A DNA stretch of 64,000 bases from the NCBI RefSeq assembly GCF_900110105.1, contig NZ_FOCL01000018.1:1-64000 (forward strand), read 5' to 3'. Every line of letters starts with the position of its first letter. The stretch's first letter is position 1. The stretch comes from Mucilaginibacter gossypiicola (GTDB lineage: Bacteria > Bacteroidota > Bacteroidia > Sphingobacteriales > Sphingobacteriaceae). A program made the translations under genes and the position numbers. Of this stretch, positions 43,416-51,951 are shown piece after piece. The notes under the pieces were generated by a model. It ran no database searches. It was not told where the DNA came from and saw nothing but the letters and a program-made list of their open reading frames with translations.

Positions 43416-43994
43416 TTAAAAGGCCTTTAATATATCGATTGGCGGCCCCACGCGTTCAAAACCATGTTGTTTTCTAAACTCATCCTGCTCCGCATCGGGT
43501 TTACCTTTCATTTCCCCTTTACTTATCGCTATAAAACACTCTTCCATTTTGCCGGCAGGCTGAAACGTTGTGAGCATCCGGCCAACGCCTTCGCCTATTT
43601 TTGAGAACGCGTGTGGTACGCCCCGCGGACCGAAAACACTATCACCTGTTTTAACGTGGTGCATTTTGTCGCCTACTTTAATTATGAACTCACCTTCCAA
43701 AATGTACCACCATTCGTCTTGGGCATGGTGTACGTGCAGGTTGGGGCCACCTTTTTTTACCCGCGACGATTCGTATACATACAAGTCGCCGTCCGTATCG
43801 TTTGTTGATACCTTGGTATAAAAAGTGTCGCCATCAAATAAGCTGATCGGGTTTTCAAATCGGTCTGCCCCCGCATCGGTTTTAAAACCTGTTTTGTCCC
43901 TGAAATTGGAATAGATCTTGGCAGTTAAACTAAGAGGGCTGGCCAAAACAGCACCGCTTAGGGATAAAATCCGTAAAAAGGCATCTCGTTTCAT
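43416..43994 (-). CDS. Exported cupin-domain protein
   Basis: 192 aa. A hydrophobic N-terminus (RILSLSGAVLASPLSLTA) acts as a signal peptide or anchor. The cupin barrel shows the metal-binding HVHHAQDEWWYILEGE (motif 1, two His and a Glu) and GPRGVPHAF (motif 2, His). Both cupin motifs are complete, so it probably binds a metal ion. The substrate is unknown; candidates are dioxygenase-like or sugar isomerase-like activity. It reads toward the hypothetical gene at 42885, convergent, with a 30-base gap. Confidence 0.75.
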   Translation of the reverse strand: MKRDAFLRILSLSGAVLASPLSLTAKIYSNFRDKTGFKTDAGADRFENPISLFDGDTFYTKVSTNDTDGDLYVYESSRVKKGGPNLHVHHAQDEWWYILEGEFIIKVGDKMHHVKTGDSVFGPRGVPHAFSKIGEGVGRMLTTFQPAGKMEECFIAISKGEMKGKPDAEQDEFRKQHGFERVGPPIDILKAF

Positions 43995-44143
43995 TGTTGT
44001 TATTTAAGCATAAATAGTTTCAAAACTGGTCGCAATGCTTAGCGCATTGCCTATATGACAATAGTAAATGCATTTCAAAGCGGGCCAGATAGCGAACTTT
44101 TTGATATGCTGCCGGATCAGGCCCGCCTAAAAGACAGAAACTC

Positions 44144-45130
44144 TCATAATCTATTTAAATGGTTTGACACTCCCTTTTTTTTCAATTTCCCTGCGAAACG
44201 TTTATCTGTTAAGGAAACCAGGAAATTTTCCAGGTCGGTTTTCTCCTGCTCTGTTAAACCCATTGGCGTATTGAGCAGCGTATCACGGTTAATGGAGCGG
44301 GAAACTATTTTATCCGGATCATTATAGTAGTCAATCACCTGCCGTAATGTTTTGAACATACCGTTATGCATATAGGGCGCTGTAATCGCCACGTTACGCA
44401 AAGCCCCTATCTTAAACCTGCCTACGTCACTCTCTTTTTTAGTTACACAGGCGCGGCCGCTATCTCGTAATGCCTTGCCATCATAGAGGCCAATGGAACG
44501 AAATTCTACATCGTTGAAGTCGGGGCCAAAATGACATTGGATACAACGTCCTTTGGTATTGAAGATAGCAAAACCACGTTTTGCCGATTCGCTGACGGCC
44601 GCCTCATTATCATTTAAGCGCCAGTCATCAAATGGAGAATCACCGGTTTCTAACGTTCTTTCAAATGCGGATAATGCTTTGGCTAAATTAGCACTATTGG
44701 CTGCCTCATGGAAAACAGTTTGAAAAGCTGCCTTATAAAAAGCATTGTGTTGCAACCGCCATACGGCTGTCGCTACCGGCAAATCCATTTCGATAGGATT
44801 TTGAAGCGGGATCAGGGCTTGCTGTTCCAGCGAGGTAGCGCGCCCATCCCAAAAAAATGCGACCTGTAAGCTCATATTCATGGCTGATGGGGTATTGCGC
44901 ACACCTTTCCGCCTGTGCACTCCTAAACTAACGGCAGAGGTATCAGCAAAGGCGAACTCTTCTTTATGGCATGATGCGCAGCTGATCTTTTTAGTACGGG
45001 ACAAGATCGGATCAGAAAACAATTTTTGGCCAAGTGTTACAGGCGTTAAAGTCTCGGGGGATTTAAATGCGCTTTGCGAGATAATGAGGACAACGCCAAG
45101 CGCCAGGATAATCATGCAAAGCTTTTTCAT
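44144..45130 (-). CDS. Di-heme cytochrome c peroxidase
   Basis: 328 aa, signal peptide 1-21. Two heme c sites are visible: CASCH (51-55) and CIQCH (196-200). Between them are the MauG/CCP landmarks FWDGRATSLEQQALIPLQNP and FERTLETGDSPFDDW, and at the end APYMHNGMFKTLRQVIDYYN. It reduces periplasmic H2O2 with electrons from cytochromes or quinol. The size is typical. It starts 7 bases after the stop of a small secreted-protein gene, so they form an operon. Confidence 0.9.
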   Translation of the reverse strand: MKKLCMIILALGVVLIISQSAFKSPETLTPVTLGQKLFSDPILSRTKKISCASCHKEEFAFADTSAVSLGVHRRKGVRNTPSAMNMSLQVAFFWDGRATSLEQQALIPLQNPIEMDLPVATAVWRLQHNAFYKAAFQTVFHEAANSANLAKALSAFERTLETGDSPFDDWRLNDNEAAVSESAKRGFAIFNTKGRCIQCHFGPDFNDVEFRSIGLYDGKALRDSGRACVTKKESDVGRFKIGALRNVAITAPYMHNGMFKTLRQVIDYYNDPDKIVSRSINRDTLLNTPMGLTEQEKTDLENFLVSLTDKRFAGKLKKKGVSNHLNRL

Positions 45131-45137
45131 TTGATGA

Positions 45138-45530
45138 TCATTTACCTGATGTAACCAGTTTTTTAAACACCTTTCCGCCTGTAGCCTGCCGGCGGCCTAC
45201 GCACGTGTCCTGAATAACATGGAATTTGAGGGAATCAAGCTTGCCGAAAAACTCCATTTTATAAGTCCCATTATATTTGTCATTACAGGTGGCATCGGCA
45301 ATATATAACGTATCATGGTTCATATGATAAACACCACTTACAAATTCTTTTTTATTGATAAAACCATCATACGTTCCGTTAGCCCTGAAAATTGCCATTA
45401 AATTAAAAGGCTGTCCCTGAGATTTGCCGGAATGCTCCCATTTTCCCAGAAGCGGATTATCATCAATGGTAAAGGCCGTAACGGGCAGTAGTACAGCAAC
45501 AAATATGCTAAGGCATTGAATTTTTTTCAT
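45138..45530 (-). CDS. Small secreted hypothetical protein, cotranscribed with cytochrome c peroxidase
   Basis: 130 aa from ATG 45530; an ATG two codons upstream is also possible. It has a signal peptide (about 1-20, LPVTAF). The mature part NPLLGKWEHSGKSQGQPFNL, DGFINKKEFVSGVYHMNHD and CNDKYNGTYKMEFFG resembles lipocalin-like secreted beta proteins. Two Cys (in ADATCNDK and IQDTCVGR) might form a disulfide. It lies 7 bases upstream of the peroxidase start. Confidence 0.6.
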   Translation of the reverse strand: MKKIQCLSIFVAVLLPVTAFTIDDNPLLGKWEHSGKSQGQPFNLMAIFRANGTYDGFINKKEFVSGVYHMNHDTLYIADATCNDKYNGTYKMEFFGKLDSLKFHVIQDTCVGRRQATGGKVFKKLVTSGK

Positions 45531-45784
45531 AATCATGGTTTAGATAGTCAGTTTCTCACAAAACAAACATTTTTTATTTTATAATACTTTCGGGAATGTT
45601 GCAAATACTTTAGAGTTTGTAACATTTGATCTTTCAGGTACTTACGCAGGATAATATGTACATCGTGTTGAAACTCGGTTTGAGAAAGCCAGGCGTTCAT
45701 CGTGGATGCAAAATTTGTAAGCTTTCTTATAATTTAAACACGTTGGCAATAGCGATTAGCCCATATAAGAAAATTGCTTTCAAA

Positions 45785-46099
45785 TCAAAAAAGGCTATCC
45801 CGGATATATTGCGGAAAAATTTCTTTGAATATTTTCTCTTCATAAATTACCACAATAACCTCAATGGTCTCTTCACCATATGTTGTTTGCAGGCGTTGCG
45901 CATAGAAAACATTGCCGTCCTCCAGGTCTTCAAACTTCCTGATCACCTTTTTATCCTCAAAATAATCTTTGATTTTAAAATTAACGGGATCGCCTGTTTG
46001 GGGAATATGTAATGGATTTTCCATAATAATATTCCGAGGCCCATTATATTCGGGATAGAAGAATTGGAAATCAAACTCAAAGCGGAGGATCGTTTTCAT
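45785..46099 (-). CDS. Hypothetical protein
   Basis: 104 aa, no signal peptide. Acidic and aromatic-rich (MKTILRFEFDFQFFYPEYNG, FKIKDYFEDKKVIRKFEDLEDG, VIVVIYEEKIFKEIFPQYI). It looks like a small beta-rich cytoplasmic domain with balanced coding composition. No family is recognised. A longer + strand frame over the same DNA has poor composition and was not accepted. Confidence 0.5.
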   Translation of the reverse strand: MKTILRFEFDFQFFYPEYNGPRNIIMENPLHIPQTGDPVNFKIKDYFEDKKVIRKFEDLEDGNVFYAQRLQTTYGEETIEVIVVIYEEKIFKEIFPQYIRDSLF

Positions 46100-46383
46100 A
46101 GCAAATGGCTTTACTTATTAAATTTCGACATTAACTATCAGAAAAACAAGCCAATACCTATCACCAGATAATTATTCGACTCAGTTATACATATTGGCAA
46201 TAAAATAACCATTAAACGAAATAAGACTTCAGTAAAATTGCTTGAGCAACGGAGTATTGGCATTTTCAAAGAGAACTTTAGAAATCCTGTAACAGCGAAT
46301 ATGTTTTTGCTAAGAATGCTGGGTTTAAACAAAATACTATATTTGAAGCCTGCGCACTGCGCTTCACCAATTAAAACATAGAA

Positions 46384-46563
46384 ATGGAAAAATTAGCTGA
46401 ACTGAAAGCATTCATAGAGACCGCGGAAAAAGAAGGAACTGCGTTTTATGAGAAAAACAACAAAGCAGCAGGAACACGCCTTCGCAACGCGTTACAGCAA
46501 ATCAAGGTCATTGCAACGGATTTGCGTAAAGATGTTACCGACAAGAAAAACGCCGCACATTAG
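46384..46563 (+). CDS. Histone H1-like protein (Hc1 family), 59 aa
   Basis: ATG 46384 to TAG 46561-46563. The sequence begins MEKLAELKAFIETAEKEGTA and continues FYEKNNKAAGTRLRNALQQI, then VIATDLRKDVTDKK. This is the short helical, Lys/Arg-rich pattern of the Hc1-like histone family of Bacteroidota (from memory). It is a likely nucleoid-associated protein that binds DNA without sequence specificity. It is short enough to be missed by length filters. It stands alone, with an AT-rich upstream region. Confidence 0.8.
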   Translation: MEKLAELKAFIETAEKEGTAFYEKNNKAAGTRLRNALQQIKVIATDLRKDVTDKKNAAH

Positions 46564-46878
46564 CAATAGGCCCGCATAGGCGCGCTTTTTTTATTAGTCA
46601 TTATTCAGTTAATTGGTTTTACCTCAGCGCTGAGATTGTAAGTGGTATGAAGGCAGAGTTTGAGTAGAATCTTAAAAAAAAAGGCTCCACATTTAGGTTT
46701 GCTCTTCTACTGTAAATAACCAGCAAACACAGGGAAATTTACGATTGTTGGGCAATTGTAGATCCGGAGAAGCAGTTATTGGTTGCCATTCACCTGTTTA
46801 ATCTTATTAATATCTCTGGCAATATGATTTGTTTGATGCTGCAGCTCAATGCTTGGAAATTAATGACTGCACCGATTG
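46564..46878. other. Intergenic, nothing recognised
   Basis: About 315 bases. Shortly after the histone-like gene, aggcccgcataggcgcgc followed by ttttttatt may be its terminator. No other feature is seen. Confidence 0.4.
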
Positions 46879-48522
46879 TCAATCTTTCTCAACAATTTTT
46901 GGCATTTGCCCCGCTTGGTGAGATTGATGTATGACTGCACTAACGATTTTGTCAAGTTCTGTAATCGATTCCTCCAGGTATTTAAGCGAGGCCTGGTAAT
47001 CCTCATCAGTGTCAGGGTTTCGGATTAATGGCAATAAACCTAGTAATCGTGCGATCGGAGCCCGGACAACGTGAGATTGTGTCCAGGCAATCTCACGGAA
47101 AAGGTCATTCTGTTGTTCGATCTTTGTAACATAAGTTTTTACCGGAGTAATATCGCGACCTGTGATGCAAACGCCCGTAACTTTATCATCGGTGTATACG
47201 GGACTTAAAGAATAATGTACCCACATCATAGACTTTGATAGCCGGTACTGCCGGTCATATTGTACGGTTTCACCGGACTGTGATCTTAATAGCAACTGTG
47301 CAAAATCATCGTGCAGCAAACTTGATACATAGCTGAAAATATCCCGACCAATTTCAAATTGTTTGGGCATTTGCTGAAATCGGATATAATCTGCCGCTTT
47401 GGTGTTAAATTGCTTAACGCGGTTGTGTTCGTCAATTAATACGATCCCGTCGACCGTGCTTTCAAAGATCGCTCTTAAGTCAGACTCAGATCTTCGGGTA
47501 CGCTCATTAGCAGCGGCCATTTCCTTTTCATTCCTAATTATCTCGGTTATGTCCGTAGCAAGAACCAACCTTAGCAGCTTGCCTTCCACTTCCAATAAAC
47601 TGCTTTCTATTCGCACATCTATCAATTCCCCGTTTTTTTTATAATGACGGGCGTATTGCTCATAAGGTATGCCAGATTTGCGATTCGCCTGTACCGTTTC
47701 TGCCAACGCGAAATTATCAGCAGCAGGTCGAATATCAGTTATCTTTTTATTGAGAAATTCTCTATGAGAATATCCGTAATGCCTTGTCGCGGCTTCGTTG
47801 ACATCTTTAAATTGAAGTGTTTCAGTATCAAAAAGCCACATGGGCAATGGACTCTTTTCAAATAACATCTGATAGCGCTGTGTCAATTGCTGCTTGTTAA
47901 GCAAGGTTTCCCCGAGCCGGTCAATAATGCGATGGATCAGTATAACCGCAATTCCGCTTAGGAAAAGGAGGTTGGAAGTAAAAGCAACCCAGCTTCCTGA
48001 ACCAGTGACTTGCTGAGGGCCGTATTGGCCGGCACCTTGCGGAAGCAGAACAGCAATAGATATTAAGATCGCCGAGCTCAACAAAACCGACCAATAGGCG
48101 AAATAAACAGGAAGGATCAGCGTCGTGATTACAGTTAAACCGAAAAGGTAAAATATGCCTGGTCCAATATAGCCGAAGGCGATGATCAGGTATATCGCCA
48201 GCGGGTAAAATAATCCGATCAACAATAGTTTACGGGCGAACAGGGCTAACCTGCCGGAAAACGTAATTATTGCGAAGCCAAGAAATGTGGTGATATCGAC
48301 AACACCCATGGTTATATCACGGTTTGTGATTGAAAGATAAATGCCTGGAAATGCCGCAATGAGGCTGATTGGCAGGCCATAGAGCAATAAGGTAAAAAAA
48401 AGCTGCGTTTTCCAATACTCGATGGACGATTCATCTTCGGCCGCAAGGGGCGTCAGTCTGCTTTTAACAAACTGTTCATATTTGATAAGCCATTTTTTTA
48501 AAATGTATTGGCCGGCGTCCAT
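46879..48522 (-). CDS. Membrane PAS-domain sensor with a DHp-like end but no ATPase domain
   Basis: 547 aa. An N-terminal membrane region with about six helices (about 33-205) is followed by a first PAS domain (about 215-330, PLPMWLFDTETLQFKDVNEA). A second PAS (about 345-460, FESTVDGIVLIDEHNRVKQF) leads to a dimerisation/H-box-like helix pair, WTQSHVVRAPIARLLGLLP, with His484. The protein then ends (VSAVIHQSHQAGQMPKIVEKD) where a HATPase_c domain would be expected. It can sense a signal but cannot autophosphorylate alone. Similar short forms are seen in related genomes, so it may be natural rather than truncated. Confidence 0.8.
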   Translation of the reverse strand: MDAGQYILKKWLIKYEQFVKSRLTPLAAEDESSIEYWKTQLFFTLLLYGLPISLIAAFPGIYLSITNRDITMGVVDITTFLGFAIITFSGRLALFARKLLLIGLFYPLAIYLIIAFGYIGPGIFYLFGLTVITTLILPVYFAYWSVLLSSAILISIAVLLPQGAGQYGPQQVTGSGSWVAFTSNLLFLSGIAVILIHRIIDRLGETLLNKQQLTQRYQMLFEKSPLPMWLFDTETLQFKDVNEAATRHYGYSHREFLNKKITDIRPAADNFALAETVQANRKSGIPYEQYARHYKKNGELIDVRIESSLLEVEGKLLRLVLATDITEIIRNEKEMAAANERTRRSESDLRAIFESTVDGIVLIDEHNRVKQFNTKAADYIRFQQMPKQFEIGRDIFSYVSSLLHDDFAQLLLRSQSGETVQYDRQYRLSKSMMWVHYSLSPVYTDDKVTGVCITGRDITPVKTYVTKIEQQNDLFREIAWTQSHVVRAPIARLLGLLPLIRNPDTDEDYQASLKYLEESITELDKIVSAVIHQSHQAGQMPKIVEKD

Positions 48523-48874
48523 AAAATTAGGCTTAATTTTTATAAAAGGGAGTTTCCTAGAAAGGTAAAAACTTTTTTATAAGTTACACAATGGTTATTA
48601 AAAATAAAAAGATCGCGCAGTTTTCAATGCCCGCAGCTTCTCACTGTCTGAATATGGCAAAGATTCCGTAATCGTTGACCACCTTGTTTCAGTCGCATTT
48701 GCTCAATTCATAGGTTACTCGATCAGGCTCTTGAATTCCGCTGTTGATTTTGCAGTGCTCAAATTTATCTTAGCATCGCACATTTAGAATAAAAGCGACT
48801 GCTGTACTAATCTATTTACATAATGTACTTCAAGGGCAAACCATTATAACCTGCTATTGTTGACTTTAGACCAT
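48523..48874. other. Intergenic, nothing recognised
   Basis: About 350 AT-rich bases between the divergent PAS sensor (-) and DUF1003 (+) genes. It should hold both promoters. No clear TTTG/TAnnTTTG pair was found. Confidence 0.4.
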
Positions 48875-49333
48875 ATGCCGCGAAAAGCAAAAATAAAATC
48901 CAATAACCAGGTTGAACGTGGAAATTTAGAAACACCGTTCGTATCGGACTTTCTTGGCAGCGTCTGGTTCCTTTGCATAATCCTGATATTGATCATTCTT
49001 TATATCATCTGGAATGCCGGATTCATCCCGTGGCTGCATCCTTTTGATCCGTCACCGTTTAATATATTGGACACCATCCTATCGGTATTCGCCATCATAT
49101 TGTCAATAACTGTGCTGATCAGTCAAAAACGACAGCGGCAAATGGAAAAAGTCCGGGAACAAGTGGAATTTGAAGTCAATGTCAGAGCGGAAACTGAAAT
49201 TACCAAAATATTGGAGATGCTTGAACAGGTACAGCAGAAACTGGGAATCAACACTGCCGACGAAGACCTGGAACAGATGAAGAAAAAACTTGACATTCGC
49301 AAATTGCACGAACGTATCAAAAAAAGCGACTAA
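48875..49333 (+). CDS. DUF1003 membrane protein
   Basis: 152 aa from ATG 48875; an in-frame TTG at 48857 is less likely. Two helices, VWFLCIILILIILYIIWN (about 31-48) and ILSVFAIILSITVLISQ (about 67-84), surround the conserved FDPSPFNILDTILSV loop. The sequence then gives a charged coiled-coil tail with VNVRAETEITKILEMLEQVQ. This matches DUF1003 (PF06210), a small inner-membrane family without known function. The Gln-Lys-Arg motif after helix 2 (SQKRQRQMEK) is the usual signature. It is monocistronic in this window. Confidence 0.82.
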   Translation: MPRKAKIKSNNQVERGNLETPFVSDFLGSVWFLCIILILIILYIIWNAGFIPWLHPFDPSPFNILDTILSVFAIILSITVLISQKRQRQMEKVREQVEFEVNVRAETEITKILEMLEQVQQKLGINTADEDLEQMKKKLDIRKLHERIKKSD

Positions 49334-49699
49334 AGCGTGCAACCGAACCGTTCAAGCTGCTAATCAGAGCCAGAATAATTTTGCAGGCTATCGAGCATTC
49401 CGATAATTCAACATATATCGCTGTAAACACGAATCCCATGCGTAAAGGCTCCCCTACCTGTAACCTGCTTCGCTCGGTCTGAAAGCCCGGATGACGACCT
49501 GGCAATCATAGTAGCGAGGTGCTTGGCTCGCGAAACTCCTCCTTAAAAATCATTGACAAGATATAACTGTCTGCTGTCATAAAAGGAGGTGCCGGTTGTT
49601 GCTGATAATGCGGCTTTAAATGCTTTATTCATCATTGAAAATTAATGTTTTGACGATCATTTGCTGGTTTCGAAATGTGGTGCATGGACCGCTTCCGAT
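49334..49699. other. Intergenic, nothing recognised
   Basis: About 365 bases between two convergent genes. The reading frames here (for example 49317-49505, - strand) lack family similarity. No convincing terminator was found. Confidence 0.4.
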
Positions 49700-50266
49700 T
49701 CAGGCGAACCTTTCTGACTCAGATATATCAGCCCCTTGTTGACGAACTCCCACGGATTCAAAACATAGAAATTCCGTTTCTATGTGGTTTCTGACCTCCA
49801 TAATGGTAAGCGCATTTCTTAGCACATCGACGTCCTGCGCTGATGAAAATGATGTCATGAAAAGAAAAATGCCGGACGTTATACCGAAGGTTATAACAGT
49901 CATATCATAATACGCGTCAAGAAAGAGAAAGTATTGCAAAACAAATGCATTGGCAACAACCATTGCGACAGCTAATAAGAGCAGGGTCACGGCAATCGAC
50001 GCGTGTACCCAGCGCTTTAGAGTCCTTCCTTTCCTGACCACCTGAATGGATTTATTCATTTTACACACTGAATATCGTATCTCATTGAGTTTTTGAATTT
50101 GCTCATGACATATTGTTAAGCCGCGGCCTTCGTGGTGTGGTATCGAAAGGGTATCACAAATTTCCGGTGACAAGTAAAAATAATGCTTGCTTGTAAATCT
50201 ATTAAAGCTGATTGTTGGCAGGTCATTCATAAGGCTTACTGACAAATTTAGATATTTGGCTTGCAC
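49700..50266 (-). CDS. Hypothetical membrane protein, two helices
   Basis: 188 aa (176 aa from the second Met). An N-terminal soluble part (FNRFTSKHYFYLSPEICDTL) includes a helix CHEQIQKLNEIRYSVCKMNK. Two membrane helices (about 90-112 and 120-140) and a cytoplasmic tail with NALTIMEVRNHIETEF follow. No family is recognised. It is divergent from parA with about 290 bases between, and next to the element's partition genes, but no functional link is visible. Confidence 0.5.
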   Translation of the reverse strand: MQAKYLNLSVSLMNDLPTISFNRFTSKHYFYLSPEICDTLSIPHHEGRGLTICHEQIQKLNEIRYSVCKMNKSIQVVRKGRTLKRWVHASIAVTLLLLAVAMVVANAFVLQYFLFLDAYYDMTVITFGITSGIFLFMTSFSSAQDVDVLRNALTIMEVRNHIETEFLCFESVGVRQQGADISESERFA

Positions 50267-50447
50267 CTGTCAAATACAATAATTAAACCAGAACGCCGGT
50301 AGAAATTTTTTTTACTAAGTATTGGTTTATGATTACGATGCAGTTGATTTATTTCCCTTACTTTTTTTCGCTTTCAAGCCAACTCACCGATAGCCCGCAA
50401 TGTTGTTTAATGCTATCTGATAGTCTTATGCCTGGGAAAAAAGCTTC

Positions 50448-50532
50448 CTCCGAGTCGGAGCAACTCGGACTTTTCCTGATCACGGTCTGACGACTTTTGC
50501 TGAACAAATATTGATAACTGCATTTGAACAAT
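50448..50532 (+). promoter_or_regulatory. Palindrome and TGAACAA repeats upstream of parA
   Basis: CTCCGAGTCGGAG (50448-50460) is palindromic around one base. TGAACAAAT (50501-50509) and CATTTGAACAAT (50521-50532) follow, ending 28 bases before the ATG. The same repeats precede the parA remnant at 32090-32150, and the inverse 12-mer ATTGTTCAAATG occurs between parA and its partner (51302-51313). They are candidate operators or centromere-like sites for the ParA/RHH pair. Confidence 0.5.
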
Positions 50533-50560
50533 TGTCCATTTGCAGCAAAACTGAAAGATT

Positions 50561-51166
50561 ATGGCAAAGATCATCACATTGGCACACCAGAAAGGTGGCG
50601 TAGGCAAAAGTACACTGGCGCTAAACCTGGCACTGTGTTTTAAAGACCAGTTAAGGGTCGCTCTTATAGATTCGGATCTTCAGGGGAGCATTTACCATTT
50701 GAAAGAAGATTTCCCCGAACTTGCGATCCTGGCACCCGAAAAATTAGCAGAGCTTCCCGACCTGGATTATGACCTCATCTTTGTTGATACGCCGCCTTAC
50801 TTATCTAATCGGCTGAATGAATTGTTCAGCTATTCAGATTTCATTCTGGTCCCTACCAAGGCTGGCTTTTTTGACGTCATGGCGGTCAAATCTACCCTGG
50901 CCTTAGTGAAGTTTGCCCAGGCCCAAAATCAAAAATTGAAGGCTGGCATTGTCCTCAACATGATCAAGCCAAGATCAGGAATAACAATCGAGGTCGTCAG
51001 CTTACTCAGTTCATTGGGAACTCCTCTCTTGAAAACCCGAGTCTTTGACCGGGTAAGCCTGGCAAGGTCGTCGATGACTTCCGGGATTCTCAAAAGCGCC
51101 GACCAAAAAGCAATTGAAGAGGTGACTTTTCTAGCGGAGGAAATCATCAATCTGCTGAGTGAATAG
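50561..51166 (+). CDS. parA: ParA-family partition ATPase
   Basis: 201 aa, the short (type Ib-like) form without an N-terminal HTH. The deviant Walker A reads HQKGGVGKSTLALNLAL (about 9-25), Walker A' is LIDSDLQGS and Walker B FVDTPPY. It binds DNA and ATP to position replicons, here presumably the circular form of the element or its chromosomal copy. A short RHH protein gene follows at 51368, the usual partner of small ParA ATPases. Inverted TTGTTCA-type repeats flank it on both sides. A truncated duplicate is found at 32155. Confidence 0.9.
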   Translation: MAKIITLAHQKGGVGKSTLALNLALCFKDQLRVALIDSDLQGSIYHLKEDFPELAILAPEKLAELPDLDYDLIFVDTPPYLSNRLNELFSYSDFILVPTKAGFFDVMAVKSTLALVKFAQAQNQKLKAGIVLNMIKPRSGITIEVVSLLSSLGTPLLKTRVFDRVSLARSSMTSGILKSADQKAIEEVTFLAEEIINLLSE

Positions 51167-51277
51167 ATGTAGAATTGAATAAAGGAACAATGCTATCGAT
51201 GAATAATGCTGCAAATGCGGCATTGAAGCTTTGCCGAAATATTCATTTGTACATGGATGCATTTATGCAAACCTCCC

Positions 51278-51328
51278 TTTGTTCGAATGAAAAAATATCG
51301 CATTGTTCAAATGTTCCATTGTTCATAA
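51278..51328 (+). promoter_or_regulatory. TTGTTC repeats between parA and the RHH gene
   Basis: TTTGTTCGAATG (51278-51289), CATTGTTCAAATG (51301-51313) and ATTGTTCATAA (51318-51328) are three related sites in 51 bases. The middle one is the exact reverse complement of 12 bases at 50521-50532 upstream of parA. They are likely binding sites of the RHH protein, as operator or centromere. Confidence 0.5.
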
Positions 51329-51367
51329 AGGTTGATAGCTCGCTGGGCGGTTACTAAAAACAAAGCG

Positions 51368-51625
51368 ATGGATGACTACAAAAAAAAGCTGGGTTCCCTG
51401 GCCGATAAGATCAAAAACGAAAAACCACAGACACCGATCCAACAGGTACTGCCTGTAAAGCCAATAACACAGCCGGCAAAAGCAGAAGAGGCGCGGTTTA
51501 ACAACTGGATTCCCAGGGAGCTGAAGAGGAAAATCAAGGCTTATGGCGTGCAGCACGATCTATCTCAAAAGGAAATCACGATACAGGCCCTGGAGAAATT
51601 CCTGGAAGAAAAACGAAGCCGATAG
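51368..51625 (+). CDS. Small ribbon-helix-helix-like partner of ParA
   Basis: 85 aa from ATG 51368. An N-terminal charged helix (MDDYKKKLGSLADKIKNEK) and a Pro/Gln linker lead to NNWIPRELKRKIKAYGVQ and LSQKEITIQALEKFLEEK, which fits a ribbon-helix-helix fold. Small RHH proteins commonly serve as the centromere-binding partner of short ParA ATPases. The N-terminal charged tail would be the ParA-stimulating arm. It starts about 200 bases after parA, with TTGTTC repeats in the gap. The fold assignment is from sequence pattern only. Confidence 0.65.
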   Translation: MDDYKKKLGSLADKIKNEKPQTPIQQVLPVKPITQPAKAEEARFNNWIPRELKRKIKAYGVQHDLSQKEITIQALEKFLEEKRSR

Positions 51626-51666
51626 TGGAAAATGAAATGCCTTCAAAACGAGGATCATTGGAATGA

Positions 51667-51909
51667 AACCGCTGTCTTTTTGCGGTTAGCAAGACCTACC
51701 TCACGATTAAAGAGATCATACCTCATCTGCCGTCATATTTCGCCAGGATACACCGCTCATTTATCGTTAATATCAATTACATCAGAATAACGGAAAGAGC
51801 GCGGGTCAGACTGGAAAATGGCCGGGTGTTGGTCATGGGGAATAATTACAAGGAATCTTTCCTGGAAATGATGGATGCCAGACTGATCAAAACCGGGCGG
51901 GCATCCTGA
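51667..51909 (+). pseudogene. C-terminal fragment of a LytTR-type regulator
   Basis: An open stretch without a usable start codon (in-frame TGA at 51664) encodes FAVSKTYLTIKEIIPHLPSY, then RIHRSFIVNINYIRITERAR and a final NYKESFLEMMDARLI. This is the second half of a LytTR DNA-binding domain; compare RVHKSYIVALNKI in the intact regulator at 15430. The receiver and first half of the domain are missing. It stops 42 bases before the end of the convergent LanB gene. It is a broken regulator, probably a trace of a once larger gene set. Confidence 0.75.
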
Positions 51910-51951
51910 CTTTTGCTGCGGGGCGATGCGGTGAACAGGTCCTCCTAACAG

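Noticed and set aside
45626..46012. Open frame of 128 codons on the + strand
   Set aside because: Overlaps the better - strand gene at 45785-46099; Lys/Ile/Phe-rich with no periodicity.
46138..46332. Open frame of 64 codons on the - strand
   Set aside because: AT-driven hydrophobic sequence, no start context, next to the promoter area of the histone-like gene.
46879..48522. Considered as a complete sensor histidine kinase
   Set aside because: No N-box or G-box motifs are present after the H-box-like helix; the chain ends about 60 residues later.
51175..51357. Open frame of 60 codons between parA and the RHH gene
   Set aside because: Spans the TTGTTC repeat array, so the region is better explained as regulatory DNA.
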